A stretch of DNA of 64,000 nt from Candidatus Phosphoribacter baldrii. Its GTDB lineage: Bacteria; Actinomycetota; Actinomycetes; Actinomycetales; Dermatophilaceae. A program made the translations under genes and the position numbers. The stretch spans positions 434,001 to 498,000 of the forward strand of contig JADIZV010000001.1 in NCBI GenBank assembly GCA_016704565.1. The letters run 5' to 3'. Positions within the stretch are counted from its first letter, which is position 1, and the number at the start of each line of letters is the position of its first letter. The notes beneath the pieces are model-generated. The model was not told where the DNA came from. It was given only the letters and a program-made list of their open reading frames with translations, and searched no databases. Shown piece after piece: positions 18,078 through 26,426 of this stretch.

Positions 18078-18584
18078 GTGGCGAGCGTGAGTGCCGTGAG
18101 CGCGAAGCCGCAGGCTCCTGCGCTGGGACTAGGCATGTCGACCCTGCGTGCCCAGATCGGCCGCTTCGCGGCCGTCGGGGTCGCCAGCACCTGCCTGCAT
18201 CTGGGGTTGTTCGCAGCCCTGCACCTGGCCTGGTCCAGCCAGTCGGCCAACCTCATCGCCCTCGTCTTTGCCACCGTGGCCAACACCGCCCTCAACCGGC
18301 GGTGGACTTTCCAGGTCACCGGCGGGGGGACTTGGCGTCAACAGGGGCAGGCCCTGGTCGTCTTCCTGCTCACCTGGGGCGCGACCAGCGGTGGTCTGGC
18401 GCTCCTGGACCTGGTCTGGCCGACTGCCGGAACCCCCGTCACGGTGCTCGCCCTTGCGGCAGCAACGGGTGTCTCCACCGTGGTGCGGTTCCTCGCGATG
18501 CGGTCGTGGATCTTCGCGCCCCAGGGCGAACGTGGTCAGGCCACGACGGGGGCGAGGGCCGAGAGCGGAGGCGGCGGGATTTGA
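18078..18584 (+). CDS. GtrA-family membrane protein
   Basis: 168 residues, four membrane helices: IGRFAAVGVASTCLHLGLFA, ANLIALVFATVANTALNRRW, ALVVFLLTWGATSGGLALLD and VLALAAATGVSTVVRFLAMR. NTALNRRWTF and VRFLAMRSWIF are the family signatures. GtrA proteins are thought to flip lipid-linked sugars. It begins with GTG 2 nt after the glycosyltransferase stop region, supporting a joint role in envelope glycosylation. The C-terminus overlaps the antisense tRNA-Ser gene. Confidence 0.9.
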   Translation: MASVSAVSAKPQAPALGLGMSTLRAQIGRFAAVGVASTCLHLGLFAALHLAWSSQSANLIALVFATVANTALNRRWTFQVTGGGTWRQQGQALVVFLLTWGATSGGLALLDLVWPTAGTPVTVLALAAATGVSTVVRFLAMRSWIFAPQGERGQATTGARAESGGGGI

Positions 18585-18652
18585 ACCCGCGAGGGGTTTT
18601 ACCCCCAACCCACTTAGCAGGCGGGCGCACTAGGCCACTATGCGACGCCTCC
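18566..18652 (-). tRNA. tRNA-Ser (anticodon GCT)
   Basis: An 87-nt class II tRNA on the reverse strand. The acceptor GGAGGCG pairs with CGCCTCC, the anticodon loop is CTGCTAA (GCT), a long variable arm follows, and the T arm contains GGTTCAAAT. No encoded CCA. Confidence 0.95.
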
Positions 18653-18820
18653 GTGCTCCCATCGCGACGGGAGCCGTCACAGGCTACCGGGGCAGGCGCA
18701 TGTCAACCAACTGCGGGGGTCACACGTCCCACGGGAAGCGGCAGCCAAGGTGACAAGGCACAATAGGGCGCAACCCGACGGCATACCGACGCTCTGGCGT
18801 GACCAGGACGAGGAGGTGCG

Positions 18821-20371
18821 ATGAGCCACGAGGCACAGCACGACCTGCCTTTGGGCGATCGTGCCCGGCGCCGCATGCTGGCTCAACGCGCCACCCGACG
18901 CTCCGCGTCGCTCACCGTGGCCACGACGATCGTCCCCGGTCTGGGGTTGCTGCGCACTCGCTACCGCCGCCTGGGTGTCCTCGTCCTGCTGGCGATCGTC
19001 CTCACCGCGCTGGGGGTGATCGGCGCAGTCGTCCTGCTCGGACCCACCCAGGCAGCGTTGGCCGTCGCCGTTCGTCCATCGGCACTGCTGGCGGCCGCTG
19101 TCGTGCTGTTCCTTGGTGGACTCATCTGGATCTGGACGATCATCCTGACCAACCGTGGAACGCGTGACCCCCTGATGTCACGCCGTCAGCGGGCCGGACT
19201 GCGCACGCTGACTGCTCTGCTGTGCCTGGTGGTCGCCGTGCCCATCGGAACGGCGGTGAACTACTCCCTTATCCAGCGGGACGTCGTGGCGACGCTCTTC
19301 GGAGGCGTGGCGGCACCGGACGGGGACGCCGAAACCGACGGCCGGCCCGGCGTGGGACCGGACCCGTGGGCAGGAGTGTCCAGGGTCAACATGCTGCTTC
19401 TCGGGTCGGATGCCGGTGACGACCGGATCGGTGTCCGCACCGACTCGATGATTGTGGCCAGCGTCAATCCGCAAACCGGTGACACTCTGATGTTCAGCCT
19501 CCCTCGCAACCTCGAGAACGTCCCGTTCCCCAAGTCAAACCCTCTCTACAAGCTCTACCCGAAAGGCTATAATTGCGGACCGCCCGACTGTCTGCTCAAC
19601 GGCGTCTGGTCGCTTGCCGAAGCCAACGGGAAATTGTTCATCGGCGATCGCAACCCCGGTCTGACGACGATCCGCGGGGTGATCCAGGAGATCACCGGCA
19701 TGCGGATGAATTACACGACCGTGGTCGACCTGGCCGGTTTCGAGGAGTTGGTCGACGCCATGGGAGGCGTCGTCATCACCGTCACTCAGGACCTCCCCAT
19801 TGGTGGCAAGATCAACGCCAGCGGGCAGCTCACCGGCGTCACCGGATGGATCCGCAAAGGAACTCAGCGGTTAGACGGGTTCAACGCCCTGTGGTTCGCC
19901 CGATCGCGGGTCCTCAGCGACGACTATGACCGGATGCGGCGGCAGCGCTGCTTGGTCGGCAAGATCCTCGATCAAACCAACCCCGCCCAGATGCTGCAGC
20001 AATACCCTGAGCTCGCCCGGGTGGCGAAGAACAACATCCAGACCGACGTCAATGCCGCGGATCTGCCGGCCTGGCTTGAGCTGGTGCAGCGGATGAAGGG
20101 TGCCACCATCCGCTCGCTGACGTTCACCAGCCTCAACATCGATCCCGCGCACCCGGACTTCGCGAAGATGCGCGGCATGATCTACGCCTCACTCCACCCG
20201 GAACTGTTCACCTCGACCGCCACCGAGACTAAGACCGCCTCGTCGACTAAGACCGCCTCGTCGACTAAGACCTCGACCAGGACGTTCACTGGCGCGACGA
20301 GCGCGTCGACGGCTACCGCTCCGACCAAGCCGACTACCGACGTCCTGGTCGACCTCAAGGACGCCTGCTGA
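18821..20371 (+). CDS. LytR-CpsA-Psr family cell-wall polymer ligase
   Basis: 516 residues, start ATG 18821 after GAGGAGG. Several N-terminal membrane helices are followed by the extracytoplasmic LCP domain: VNMLLLGSDAG, RTDSMIVASVNPQTG, MFSLPRNLENVP, VDAMGGVVITV and ARSRVLSDDYDRMRRQRCLV, with the Arg/Asp residues that bind polyprenyl phosphate. Such enzymes attach glycopolymers to peptidoglycan or arabinogalactan. The C-terminal tail has a micro-repeat of TKTASS units (18-bp DNA repeat near 20228-20275) and ends with a cysteine. A strong terminator follows. Confidence 0.93.
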   Translation: MSHEAQHDLPLGDRARRRMLAQRATRRSASLTVATTIVPGLGLLRTRYRRLGVLVLLAIVLTALGVIGAVVLLGPTQAALAVAVRPSALLAAAVVLFLGGLIWIWTIILTNRGTRDPLMSRRQRAGLRTLTALLCLVVAVPIGTAVNYSLIQRDVVATLFGGVAAPDGDAETDGRPGVGPDPWAGVSRVNMLLLGSDAGDDRIGVRTDSMIVASVNPQTGDTLMFSLPRNLENVPFPKSNPLYKLYPKGYNCGPPDCLLNGVWSLAEANGKLFIGDRNPGLTTIRGVIQEITGMRMNYTTVVDLAGFEELVDAMGGVVITVTQDLPIGGKINASGQLTGVTGWIRKGTQRLDGFNALWFARSRVLSDDYDRMRRQRCLVGKILDQTNPAQMLQQYPELARVAKNNIQTDVNAADLPAWLELVQRMKGATIRSLTFTSLNIDPAHPDFAKMRGMIYASLHPELFTSTATETKTASSTKTASSTKTSTRTFTGATSASTATAPTKPTTDVLVDLKDAC

Positions 20372-20493
20372 GCGCACCCCCGACGTGGGAGCTCAGCCGA
20401 CGACGAGCACGGCCTCGGATTGCACGGCGGTGGTTGACCGGTGGTCATGATCGCACCCGTGATCGATGACGCGAGAGCCCTCGGACCGATGAC

Positions 20494-20533
20494 GCGAGAG
20501 CCCCCCGGACCGGCAGGTCCGGGGGGCTCTCGC
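20494..20533. terminator. Bidirectional hairpin terminator
   Basis: An 18-bp perfect stem GCGAGAGCCCCCCGGACC (20494-20511) with its complement at 20516-20533 and loop GGCA. It lies between the convergent LCP and cold-shock genes. A partial upstream copy of its left arm (GACGCGAGAGCCC at 20469-20481) looks like a duplication. Confidence 0.92.
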
Positions 20534-20575
20534 TGACCGGGATGAGCCCGGGTCAGTTACGCGAAGTTCGCGGGA

Positions 20576-20779
20576 TTACAGGGGACGGACCGCGTCAGCC
20601 TGCGGGCCCTTGGGGCCCTGGGTGACCTCGAACTCGACTCGCTGCGCCTCGTCGAGCGTCCGGTAACCCTGGGTCTGGATCGCGGAGTAGTGAACGAAAA
20701 CGTCGGGGCCGCCGCCGTCCTGGGCGATGAAGCCAAAGCCCTTCTCAGCGTTGAACCACTTGACGGTTCCCTGTGCCAT
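20576..20779 (-). CDS. cspA: Cold-shock domain protein
   Basis: 67 residues, the standard CSD: GTVKWFNAEKGFGFIAQDGG (RNP1), DVFVHYSAIQ (RNP2) and QRVEFEVTQGPKGPQADAV. Binds single-stranded RNA/DNA as an RNA chaperone. ATG 20779 follows GAGAGAG in the leader; a TATAGA element (complement at 20793-20798) is close upstream. Symbol by family resemblance only. Confidence 0.95.
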   Translation of the reverse strand: MAQGTVKWFNAEKGFGFIAQDGGGPDVFVHYSAIQTQGYRTLDEAQRVEFEVTQGPKGPQADAVRPL

Positions 20780-21018
20780 GGGGACAACTCTCTCTATAAC
20801 TGGACACTGGAGCCCGCACCTCGCGAACTCCGGTGCTGCCGCCATACCCCACCACACACGAGCCCGAACCGTGTCGGGCCTGAGTGCCCGAACACGACGT
20901 CCGCGGCCCGAAGGCGATGGGCGCCGTGTCCGTCCTGCGAGGAACCGCAACTGCAACCGGCGCCGACGTTAGCATGCAGCGCGAGCGACGACACCCGCTC
21001 TGGCGGAGCATTTTTGGA

Positions 21019-22068
21019 CTACTCGCGGGTAGTCTCACGGGTCGGTCCGGAGGTTGCCGAACCGTCGACGTAACGGCTATGCGGACCGATCCCGCGGGTC
21101 GACACGATGGGCGCGCGATCGCCTCTGATCGAGGCCACCATGTCGACGACCCGTCGCGTCGCCCGGACGTCATGGGCCCGAAAGACGGTCGCCCCGAGCC
21201 AGGCCGCGACGGCCGTCGCCGCGAGGCTCCCTTCCAATCGCTCGTCAGCGGGCAGGTCGAGGGTCTCCCCGACGAAGTCTTTCCGGGACAGCGCCTGCAA
21301 CACCGGGAAACCGAGCGCCGTGACATCAGCCGTATGCCGCAGCACCCGCAGCGAATGCGTCGTCGTCTTGCCGAAGTCCAAGGTGGGGTCGACGAGAACC
21401 CGCTCGGGCGGCATACCGGCAGCGACTGCCCGCTGCGCGCCGGCCCGCAGGGTCGCGACGACATCGGCGACCACGTCGAGCTCGCCCGGCCCGTAGGTGA
21501 CGTCGACGGGGTCGGTGCGTGGGGGGTAACCGCCGGTGTGCGAGATGACGTAGCCCGCCCCGATCTCAACGGCGGTCGCGAGCAGGTCGGCGTCAAAGCC
21601 CGCCCACGTGTCGTTGACGAGATCGACACCCGCGTGCGCGGCTGCGCGAGCGACCTCCGACCGCCAGGTGTCCAGGGAGAGGATGAGATCGGGGTATGCC
21701 GCTCGCGCCCGTTCGAGGAAGGGCACCACGCGGTCGATCTCCATCGCGACGGTGACCTCTTCACCCTCCTGACCGGCTCGGACGCCGCCGATGTCGACGA
21801 TGTCCGCGCCGAGGGCCACAGCGGTGTCGAGGGCGGCGAGGGCGCTGTTGAGGTCGGCGTGCCGATTGCCTTGGTAGAACGAGTCTTTGGTGCGATTGAT
21901 GATCGCCATGACCGCCGGGCGGGCCGCGTCGAAGGTCTGACCACGCAACACCAGGCGAGCCGGGCGAGCCAACGCGAGCGGGGTCACGTCGGGCGTCACG
22001 TCGGGGGTCACCCACTCATCGTCGCACGGGCGCGGGCTATTCCCGTCTGGGCGTGTGGGTTTGCTCAT
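21019..22068 (-). CDS. folP2: Dihydropteroate synthase homologue, FolP2-like
   Basis: 349-residue TIM-barrel protein of the DHPS family. The canonical NVTPDSFSDGG loop is replaced by IINRTKDSFYQGNRHADL, and the usual GGESTRPG by DIGGVRAGQEGEEV. These changes match the mycobacterial/streptomycete FolP2 group, which is reported not to be a functional DHPS. SLDTWRSEVARAA, LVNDTWAGFDADLLA, ISHTGGYPPRT and VLVDPTLDFGKTT are conserved. The C-terminal TSATSGPTRETTRE-like tail is unconserved. Likely a folate-related or cell-wall-linked enzyme; exact reaction unknown. Confidence 0.85.
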   Translation of the reverse strand: MSKPTRPDGNSPRPCDDEWVTPDVTPDVTPLALARPARLVLRGQTFDAARPAVMAIINRTKDSFYQGNRHADLNSALAALDTAVALGADIVDIGGVRAGQEGEEVTVAMEIDRVVPFLERARAAYPDLILSLDTWRSEVARAAAHAGVDLVNDTWAGFDADLLATAVEIGAGYVISHTGGYPPRTDPVDVTYGPGELDVVADVVATLRAGAQRAVAAGMPPERVLVDPTLDFGKTTTHSLRVLRHTADVTALGFPVLQALSRKDFVGETLDLPADERLEGSLAATAVAAWLGATVFRAHDVRATRRVVDMVASIRGDRAPIVSTRGIGPHSRYVDGSATSGPTRETTRE

Positions 22069-22171
22069 CGGCCACGGATTGGCGGGAACGAGGGTCGAAC
22101 AGGTAACCTAGACAACGAGTCTCCGCGTTGGAGGCGCGCAACCCATTGATACGAAACGAAGTTCATCACGC

Positions 22172-22276
22172 ATGCCTAGCTGGATCTTTTACCTTCCGAT
22201 GTTCGGCCGCACCACGCGTCACGCCGGCACCTACCACTACGACCGTCGCGACATGATCATGGGCCGTCACATCTGA
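22172..22276 (+). CDS. Tiny 34-residue ORF with its own terminator
   Basis: ATG 22172 to TGA 22276 encodes MPSWIFYLPMFGRTTRHAGT followed by YHYDRRDMIMGRHI. The composition (Trp, Phe, Tyr, His, Met) is unlike shadow ORFs of this GC-rich genome, and the codons at its start are locally AT-rich. TAACCTAGAC at 22104-22113 could be a promoter element. A strong hairpin terminator follows 24 bp after the stop. No family recognised; it could be a small protein, or the transcript itself may matter. Confidence 0.5.
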   Translation: MPSWIFYLPMFGRTTRHAGTYHYDRRDMIMGRHI

Positions 22277-22297
22277 CCCCTCGCGCGGCACGCTCTC

Positions 22298-23245
22298 CTA
22301 CGCCCCCGGCAACGACGCCGGGGGCGTTCTCATGTCCTGGGACAGGGCTGGGCCGGGGCGTGGCGGATCGATCGAGGGGTCAGCCTGGTGCAGCTGCAGT
22401 GAGACGGACTGCTCATAGTGCGGGACGAGCAGCCCGCCAGCGAGCGCGGTCAGCAGGTGCCAAACGGCGTGCCCTTGCAGCCAGGAGGTGGGCTCGCACC
22501 ACAGGCCGCGATCGTCAGCCAGCCACACGGCATACGCAATGACGAGGGCGACCACGGCGAGGGCGAGCGGGCGGGATCGTGGGGCCAGGCGCCACTCGAG
22601 GGCGATGCCGGGCAGGAGCACGAGGGCGAACAGCCAGCGCCGCGCGTCGGGGAAAGCCGCCTGCGCGGCGAGAAGGCCGACGATGAGGGCGACCGCGAGC
22701 AGGGTGGCGCGGGCGGCGGTGAGGGTACCGCGACGCCAGAGTGCGCCGGTGATGAGGAGGGTGCCCAGGAGGTACATCCCCTGGACGTCGAGCACCTGCC
22801 CCGCGAAGGTGAGTTGCGCGTGGTAGGCGAGGCTGCCCGCGCCCAGGGCCAGCAGGGTCAGCGCGACGATGGGGGCGAGGGCGCGCTCGGGTGTATGCCG
22901 TGCCAGTCGCCTCCCGCGGTCGGCTGCGACGAGTGCGGCGACGCAGAAGGCCAGGCTCGAGAGTGCGTTGGCGGGTTGACGCAGCACGCCGGCGCCGACG
23001 GTCTCGCAGAAGCAGCGGGCGGTCGAGGTGGTGAGGCAGGTCGCCGGGCGGTCACCGAAGGCCGTGGGGGTCAGCCAAGCGATGAGCGAGGCGAGGGTGA
23101 CCAGGATCGCGGCGCCGCCGAGAAGTGCGGCGAAGCCCCTGGCGGCGCGAGAGGCGGCGGCCGCGGCGCGGGAGGGGGTGGTGGGCGCGGCGCTGTTCGT
23201 GGGTGTCGTGGGTGCAGCGCTGTCGGAGGCTCGGGCGCGCGGCAT
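22298..23245 (-). CDS. Ceramidase-like (CREST superfamily) membrane protein
   Basis: About 315 residues with seven membrane helices and the alkaline-ceramidase-like signature: CFCETVGAGVLRQPANALSS, LGAGSLAYHAQLTF, VLDVQGMYLLG, WCEPTSWLQGHAVWHLLTAL. The Ser, Asp and His residues expected of zinc-dependent CREST hydrolases are present. ATG 23245 lies inside a GGTATGCCG motif copy; the frame is open upstream, so the start is not certain. Substrate unknown; actinobacteria generally lack ceramide, so another lipid amide or a receptor-like role is possible. Confidence 0.75.
   Translation of the reverse strand: MPRARASDSAAPTTPTNSAAPTTPSRAAAAASRAARGFAALLGGAAILVTLASLIAWLTPTAFGDRPATCLTTSTARCFCETVGAGVLRQPANALSSLAFCVAALVAADRGRRLARHTPERALAPIVALTLLALGAGSLAYHAQLTFAGQVLDVQGMYLLGTLLITGALWRRGTLTAARATLLAVALIVGLLAAQAAFPDARRWLFALVLLPGIALEWRLAPRSRPLALAVVALVIAYAVWLADDRGLWCEPTSWLQGHAVWHLLTALAGGLLVPHYEQSVSLQLHQADPSIDPPRPGPALSQDMRTPPASLPGA
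22300..22327 (+). terminator. Hairpin terminator after the tiny ORF
   Basis: ACGCCCCCGGC (22300-22310), loop AACGAC, exact complement 22317-22327, followed by TTCTCAT. It also overlaps the end of the convergent ceramidase-like gene, so it probably works in both directions. Confidence 0.9.
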
Positions 23246-23497
23246 ACCTCTGAGTGTGACTGGTGGCGGCGCTCGAGGGGCGCGGAGACGCACGCGGGGT
23301 GTGAAGCCGTCGATAGAGCCGTGGCGGCACACGTGATCCCCGGAGCGGAGAGTGGTTCGTCGGCTGGCCCGCCGTGGTTGGCGCCCGGCGACCCGAGAAG
23401 GCGCCCATGACGGCGCGACTGCTGCTGCCCCAACGACAGTGACGGCGCCTTCATCGGCGCCATCATGCGGCGCGAGGCCTGCCGACGGCCTGCCGAG

Positions 23498-23584
23498 CGG
23501 AGGGCGTGGGATTCGAACCCACGTGACGGTTGCCCGCCAAGCGGTTTTCAAGACCGCCGCACTAGGCCACTATGCGAGCCCTCC
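23498..23584 (-). tRNA. tRNA-Ser (anticodon TGA)
   Basis: An 87-nt class II tRNA on the reverse strand. The acceptor GGAGGGC pairs with GCCCTCC, the anticodon loop is CTTGAAA (TGA), a long variable arm follows, and the T arm contains GGTTCGAAT. No encoded CCA. A 6-bp GGCGCC hairpin at 23444-23461 lies downstream. Confidence 0.95.
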
Positions 23585-23812
23585 TCGGCCCAGGCATGAG
23601 CACGGGCCGACGAGTCATCGTAGACGAGCGGCCGACATCACCTGGGCCCAGTAGCCGCGACGGCTTCGGCACGCCCCGCCACGACCCACCGGCCGCCACG
23701 ACAACAGCCCAGCCCGACCACCACCAGCGACCTGGAGAGCGCGAGCGGGATGGGAGTGATGGGCGAGGGAGAGAACACCCATCAGGCCGCATCCCGCTCG
23801 CGGCTCCCGGAC

Positions 23813-24085
23813 TCAGCCACCCCGACAGGCGAGCGCTTGAGCAAAGGTGCCGTGGACGGCATACAGGGGCATGTCGTCCACGGCACCGGTCCGCAGTGCG
23901 TCGCCGTCGCCCCCGCATCCGTCGGCCACGAGCAGCGGAGCCTTCGTCACGCCAGGCCCCCAGTCCGCGCCGACGAGGACTCGCCGGTCCGGGTGGTGGG
24001 CTGGGGCGGCACAGACGGAAGGAGTCACCTCGTGCCCGCCAGATACGCACTCCCGTATGCCGTGCGCGGACTCCTCCGGCGGCAT
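23813..24085 (-). CDS. Possible small hypothetical protein
   Basis: 90 residues from ATG 24085, again a start codon inside a GTATGCCG motif. The segment HHPDRRVLVGADWGPGVTKA, then PLLVADGCGGDGDALRTGAV looks protein-like, and a Cys/His pair pattern is present, but no family is recognised. Opposite-strand ORFs of similar length exist. It is divergent from the protease operon at 24199. Confidence 0.3.
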   Translation of the reverse strand: MPPEESAHGIRECVSGGHEVTPSVCAAPAHHPDRRVLVGADWGPGVTKAPLLVADGCGGDGDALRTGAVDDMPLYAVHGTFAQALACRGG

Positions 24086-24198
24086 ACCGGGCGGTGGGGT
24101 GTCCGGTATCTGGCACACCCTGCGGGACTCCTCACCTACGAGCGTCCGGAGCCATAGGCTCAGACGTGAGGCCACGCTTCTCCCACGAAGGACTCCCG

Positions 24199-25839
24199 AT
24201 GAGCGCCGCGAAACGGACGTCGAAGCCCAGTGCGACCACGCCCGGACGGGCGCCAGCCGCTCAGGAACTGATGGCGGCTGCCCCGGCAACGTTGCACCCG
24301 AGCATTGCGCTGCGCTACGGCGCCCGGGTGCTCGATCCGGTGACGGCGATGCCGCTGGCGGACGGGACCCAGCCGGCGGCGACGGCATACGTCGGGGATC
24401 GGTTGCTCGTCCGAGGCACGCCGGGACGCGGGTTGGACGACGCGATCGCGCCCGTTGCGGAGCTCGCCAAGGGGCTCGGCCTGCGGGTCCACACCATCCC
24501 GACGCCCCCGGCCAAGGGAGGGCGCGATCTGCACCCGGAGGCTCAGGCCGTGCTGGCCCGGCACTGGGTGACCGGGGTGCGGCTGGCCGCCGACACCGAC
24601 AAGCCGACGCCGCCGGTCGACGCGTGGCCGGCGCTGCGGGCGCTGCAAGTGGCTGACACAGACGTGTCGGCACCGCTGGGCCTGGACCACCTGCTCACCG
24701 CGGCCCCGTCGATGTCCGGCACGCCCTACTGGGTGCCGACCCCCTACTGGGTGCCTACGCCGTATTGGGTGCCGACCCCGTCCGGCGGCGGGGGTGGCGG
24801 TTCGCCGGCCAACGAATACGGCCGACCTGGCTCTGGCGGCCGGGCTCCGGTGGCCCTCGTGCTGCCCGATCCGGCGCTCACCGCTCCCCCGGTCGGGCGC
24901 GCACCTGTGGTGGCGATCCCTGACACCGGTCTGGGCTCGCACCCGTGGTTCCCCGAGGGCGGGTCGGCGACGAGCACGGTCACGTTCAACGGCATACCGC
25001 TGGGGTTGGCCGGGCCCGCGGGGGCGGGATATCCGCCGCCGCCCACCAACCCGCTCGACCCGGTCATCCAGTCCGACACCGGCCACGGGACCTTCATCGC
25101 GGGCTTGATCCGCCAGCTGTGCCCGCAGGCGCAGATCCTCGCCATCCCGGTGATGCGCGACGACGGAATCGTCCCCGAGAGCGCGCTCATCAACACGCTC
25201 GCGCTGCTGCTGGCGCGGCATGTGCAAGCCGTGTCCACCGGGTCGGCCGACGGGCTCGTCGATGTCCTGTCGCTGTCGCTGGGCTACTACCACGAGAGCC
25301 CCGGCGACGCGGCGATGGACGGACCGTTCGGGGCGCTCATGCGCGAGTTCGGCGAGTGGGGTGTCGCTGTCGTCGCGGCCGCCGGCAACGCGACGACGCT
25401 CGCCCCGATGTATCCCGCGGCGTTCGCCTCGCAGGTCACCGGGTTCTCGCCGGACCGAGTGCCGCTGGCCAGCGTCGGCGCGCTCAACCCCGACGGTGAG
25501 ACGGTCGCCTACTTCTCCAACGCCGGGTCGTGGGTCACCACCCATCGGCCGGGCAGCTCGCTGGTGAGCACCTTCCCGCTCGACGTCACGGCTGCTGCGC
25601 AACCCAGCGCGAGGGTGGAGTTCCACGGTCGGGTCCGCACGACGCCCGACCCCGACGACTTCCGCAGCGGCTTCTGCACATGGAGCGGGACGTCGTTCGC
25701 GGCGCCGGTCCTCGCCGGAGAGCTCGCGGCCGCTATTGCGGCCGACCCGGACGTGGCCACCGTCGAGCGCGCGGCCGCCATCGCCCGCGGCCGCCGGGCG
25801 ATGTTCGCCCGGGTCTCGGAATGGGAGGATCGGGCATGA
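24199..25839 (+). CDS. Subtilisin-like (S8) serine protease, first gene of protease-sigma-CHAT operon
   Basis: 546 residues without a signal peptide, so probably cytoplasmic. An N-terminal domain of about 170 residues (RYGARVLDPVTAMPLADGTQ, AYVGDRLLVRG) precedes a linker with three tandem TPYWVP units (about residues 175-195) and a Gly run. The S8 catalytic domain follows with all three residues: Asp242 (AIPDTGLGSHP), His296 (DTGHGTFIAGLIRQL) and Ser499 (SGTSFAAPVLAG), plus the oxyanion Asn motif VAAAGNAT. The stop overlaps the sigma gene start (ATGA). The linker could be a processing site; that is inference. TAGGCT/TCAGACGTG at about 24156-24168 may include the promoter. Confidence 0.92.
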   Translation: MSAAKRTSKPSATTPGRAPAAQELMAAAPATLHPSIALRYGARVLDPVTAMPLADGTQPAATAYVGDRLLVRGTPGRGLDDAIAPVAELAKGLGLRVHTIPTPPAKGGRDLHPEAQAVLARHWVTGVRLAADTDKPTPPVDAWPALRALQVADTDVSAPLGLDHLLTAAPSMSGTPYWVPTPYWVPTPYWVPTPSGGGGGGSPANEYGRPGSGGRAPVALVLPDPALTAPPVGRAPVVAIPDTGLGSHPWFPEGGSATSTVTFNGIPLGLAGPAGAGYPPPPTNPLDPVIQSDTGHGTFIAGLIRQLCPQAQILAIPVMRDDGIVPESALINTLALLLARHVQAVSTGSADGLVDVLSLSLGYYHESPGDAAMDGPFGALMREFGEWGVAVVAAAGNATTLAPMYPAAFASQVTGFSPDRVPLASVGALNPDGETVAYFSNAGSWVTTHRPGSSLVSTFPLDVTAAAQPSARVEFHGRVRTTPDPDDFRSGFCTWSGTSFAAPVLAGELAAAIAADPDVATVERAAAIARGRRAMFARVSEWEDRA

Positions 25840-26426
25840 CCACCCCCGCCTCACCGACCCTCGCCGACCGCGCGGCCGAGGCGTTCGCGGCATACCGGGA
25901 GGGCGATCGCGAGCGGATGTCCGAGCTCGTCGACCTGCTGACCCCCGTGTTGTGGCACACCGCACGCGGCCAGCGCCTCGACCAGACCTCCGCCGAAGAC
26001 GTCATCCAGACCGCGTGGATCCGCCTGGTCGAGAGCGCCGACGCGATCGCCGAGCCGCAGGCCGTCCTCGCCTGGCTCATCACCACCGTTCGCCGCGAGG
26101 CCTGGCGGGTGCTCAAGAAGGACGGCCGGGCGATCCCCACCGACGAGTTCCCCGAAGGTGAGGTGGGCGGCATACCGGCGTCCCTCGACCCCGCCGCGGA
26201 GGCGATGTTGCGCGAGGACCAGCGCTCGTTGTGGCGGTCGGTGAGTCGGCTGTCCGAACGCTGCCAGGCCCTCTTGCGGATCATCGCCTTCGTCGACCGT
26301 CCCGACTACGGGGCGGTGTCCGAGGCATTGGGTATGCCGGTCGGCTCGATTGGTCCCACCCGGGGACGCTGCCTGGCCAAACTCCGGTCGCTGCTGACCG
26401 CCGACCCGAGTTGGAGCACGCGATGA
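25836..26426 (+). CDS. ECF-type RNA polymerase sigma factor
   Basis: 196 residues. Region 2 comprises PVLWHTARGQRLDQTSAEDV, then IQTAWIRLVESADAI and LAWLITTVRREAWRVLKKDG. Region 4 comprises SVSRLSERCQALLRIIAFVD, then YGAVSEALGMPVGSIGPTRG, then RCLAKLRSLL. ATG 25836 overlaps the protease stop; the stop at 26426 overlaps the next start, so the genes are coupled. No classical zinc anti-sigma gene follows; the next small protein occupies that position. The linker GGIPAS uses the rare ATA codon because a CGGCATAC motif is embedded at 26167. Confidence 0.92.
   Translation: MTTPASPTLADRAAEAFAAYREGDRERMSELVDLLTPVLWHTARGQRLDQTSAEDVIQTAWIRLVESADAIAEPQAVLAWLITTVRREAWRVLKKDGRAIPTDEFPEGEVGGIPASLDPAAEAMLREDQRSLWRSVSRLSERCQALLRIIAFVDRPDYGAVSEALGMPVGSIGPTRGRCLAKLRSLLTADPSWSTR

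Noticed and set aside
24160..25965. 601-codon reverse-strand ORF opposite the subtilase
   Set aside because: Shadow of a gene with a complete catalytic triad; composition is Arg/Gly/Asp-rich noise.
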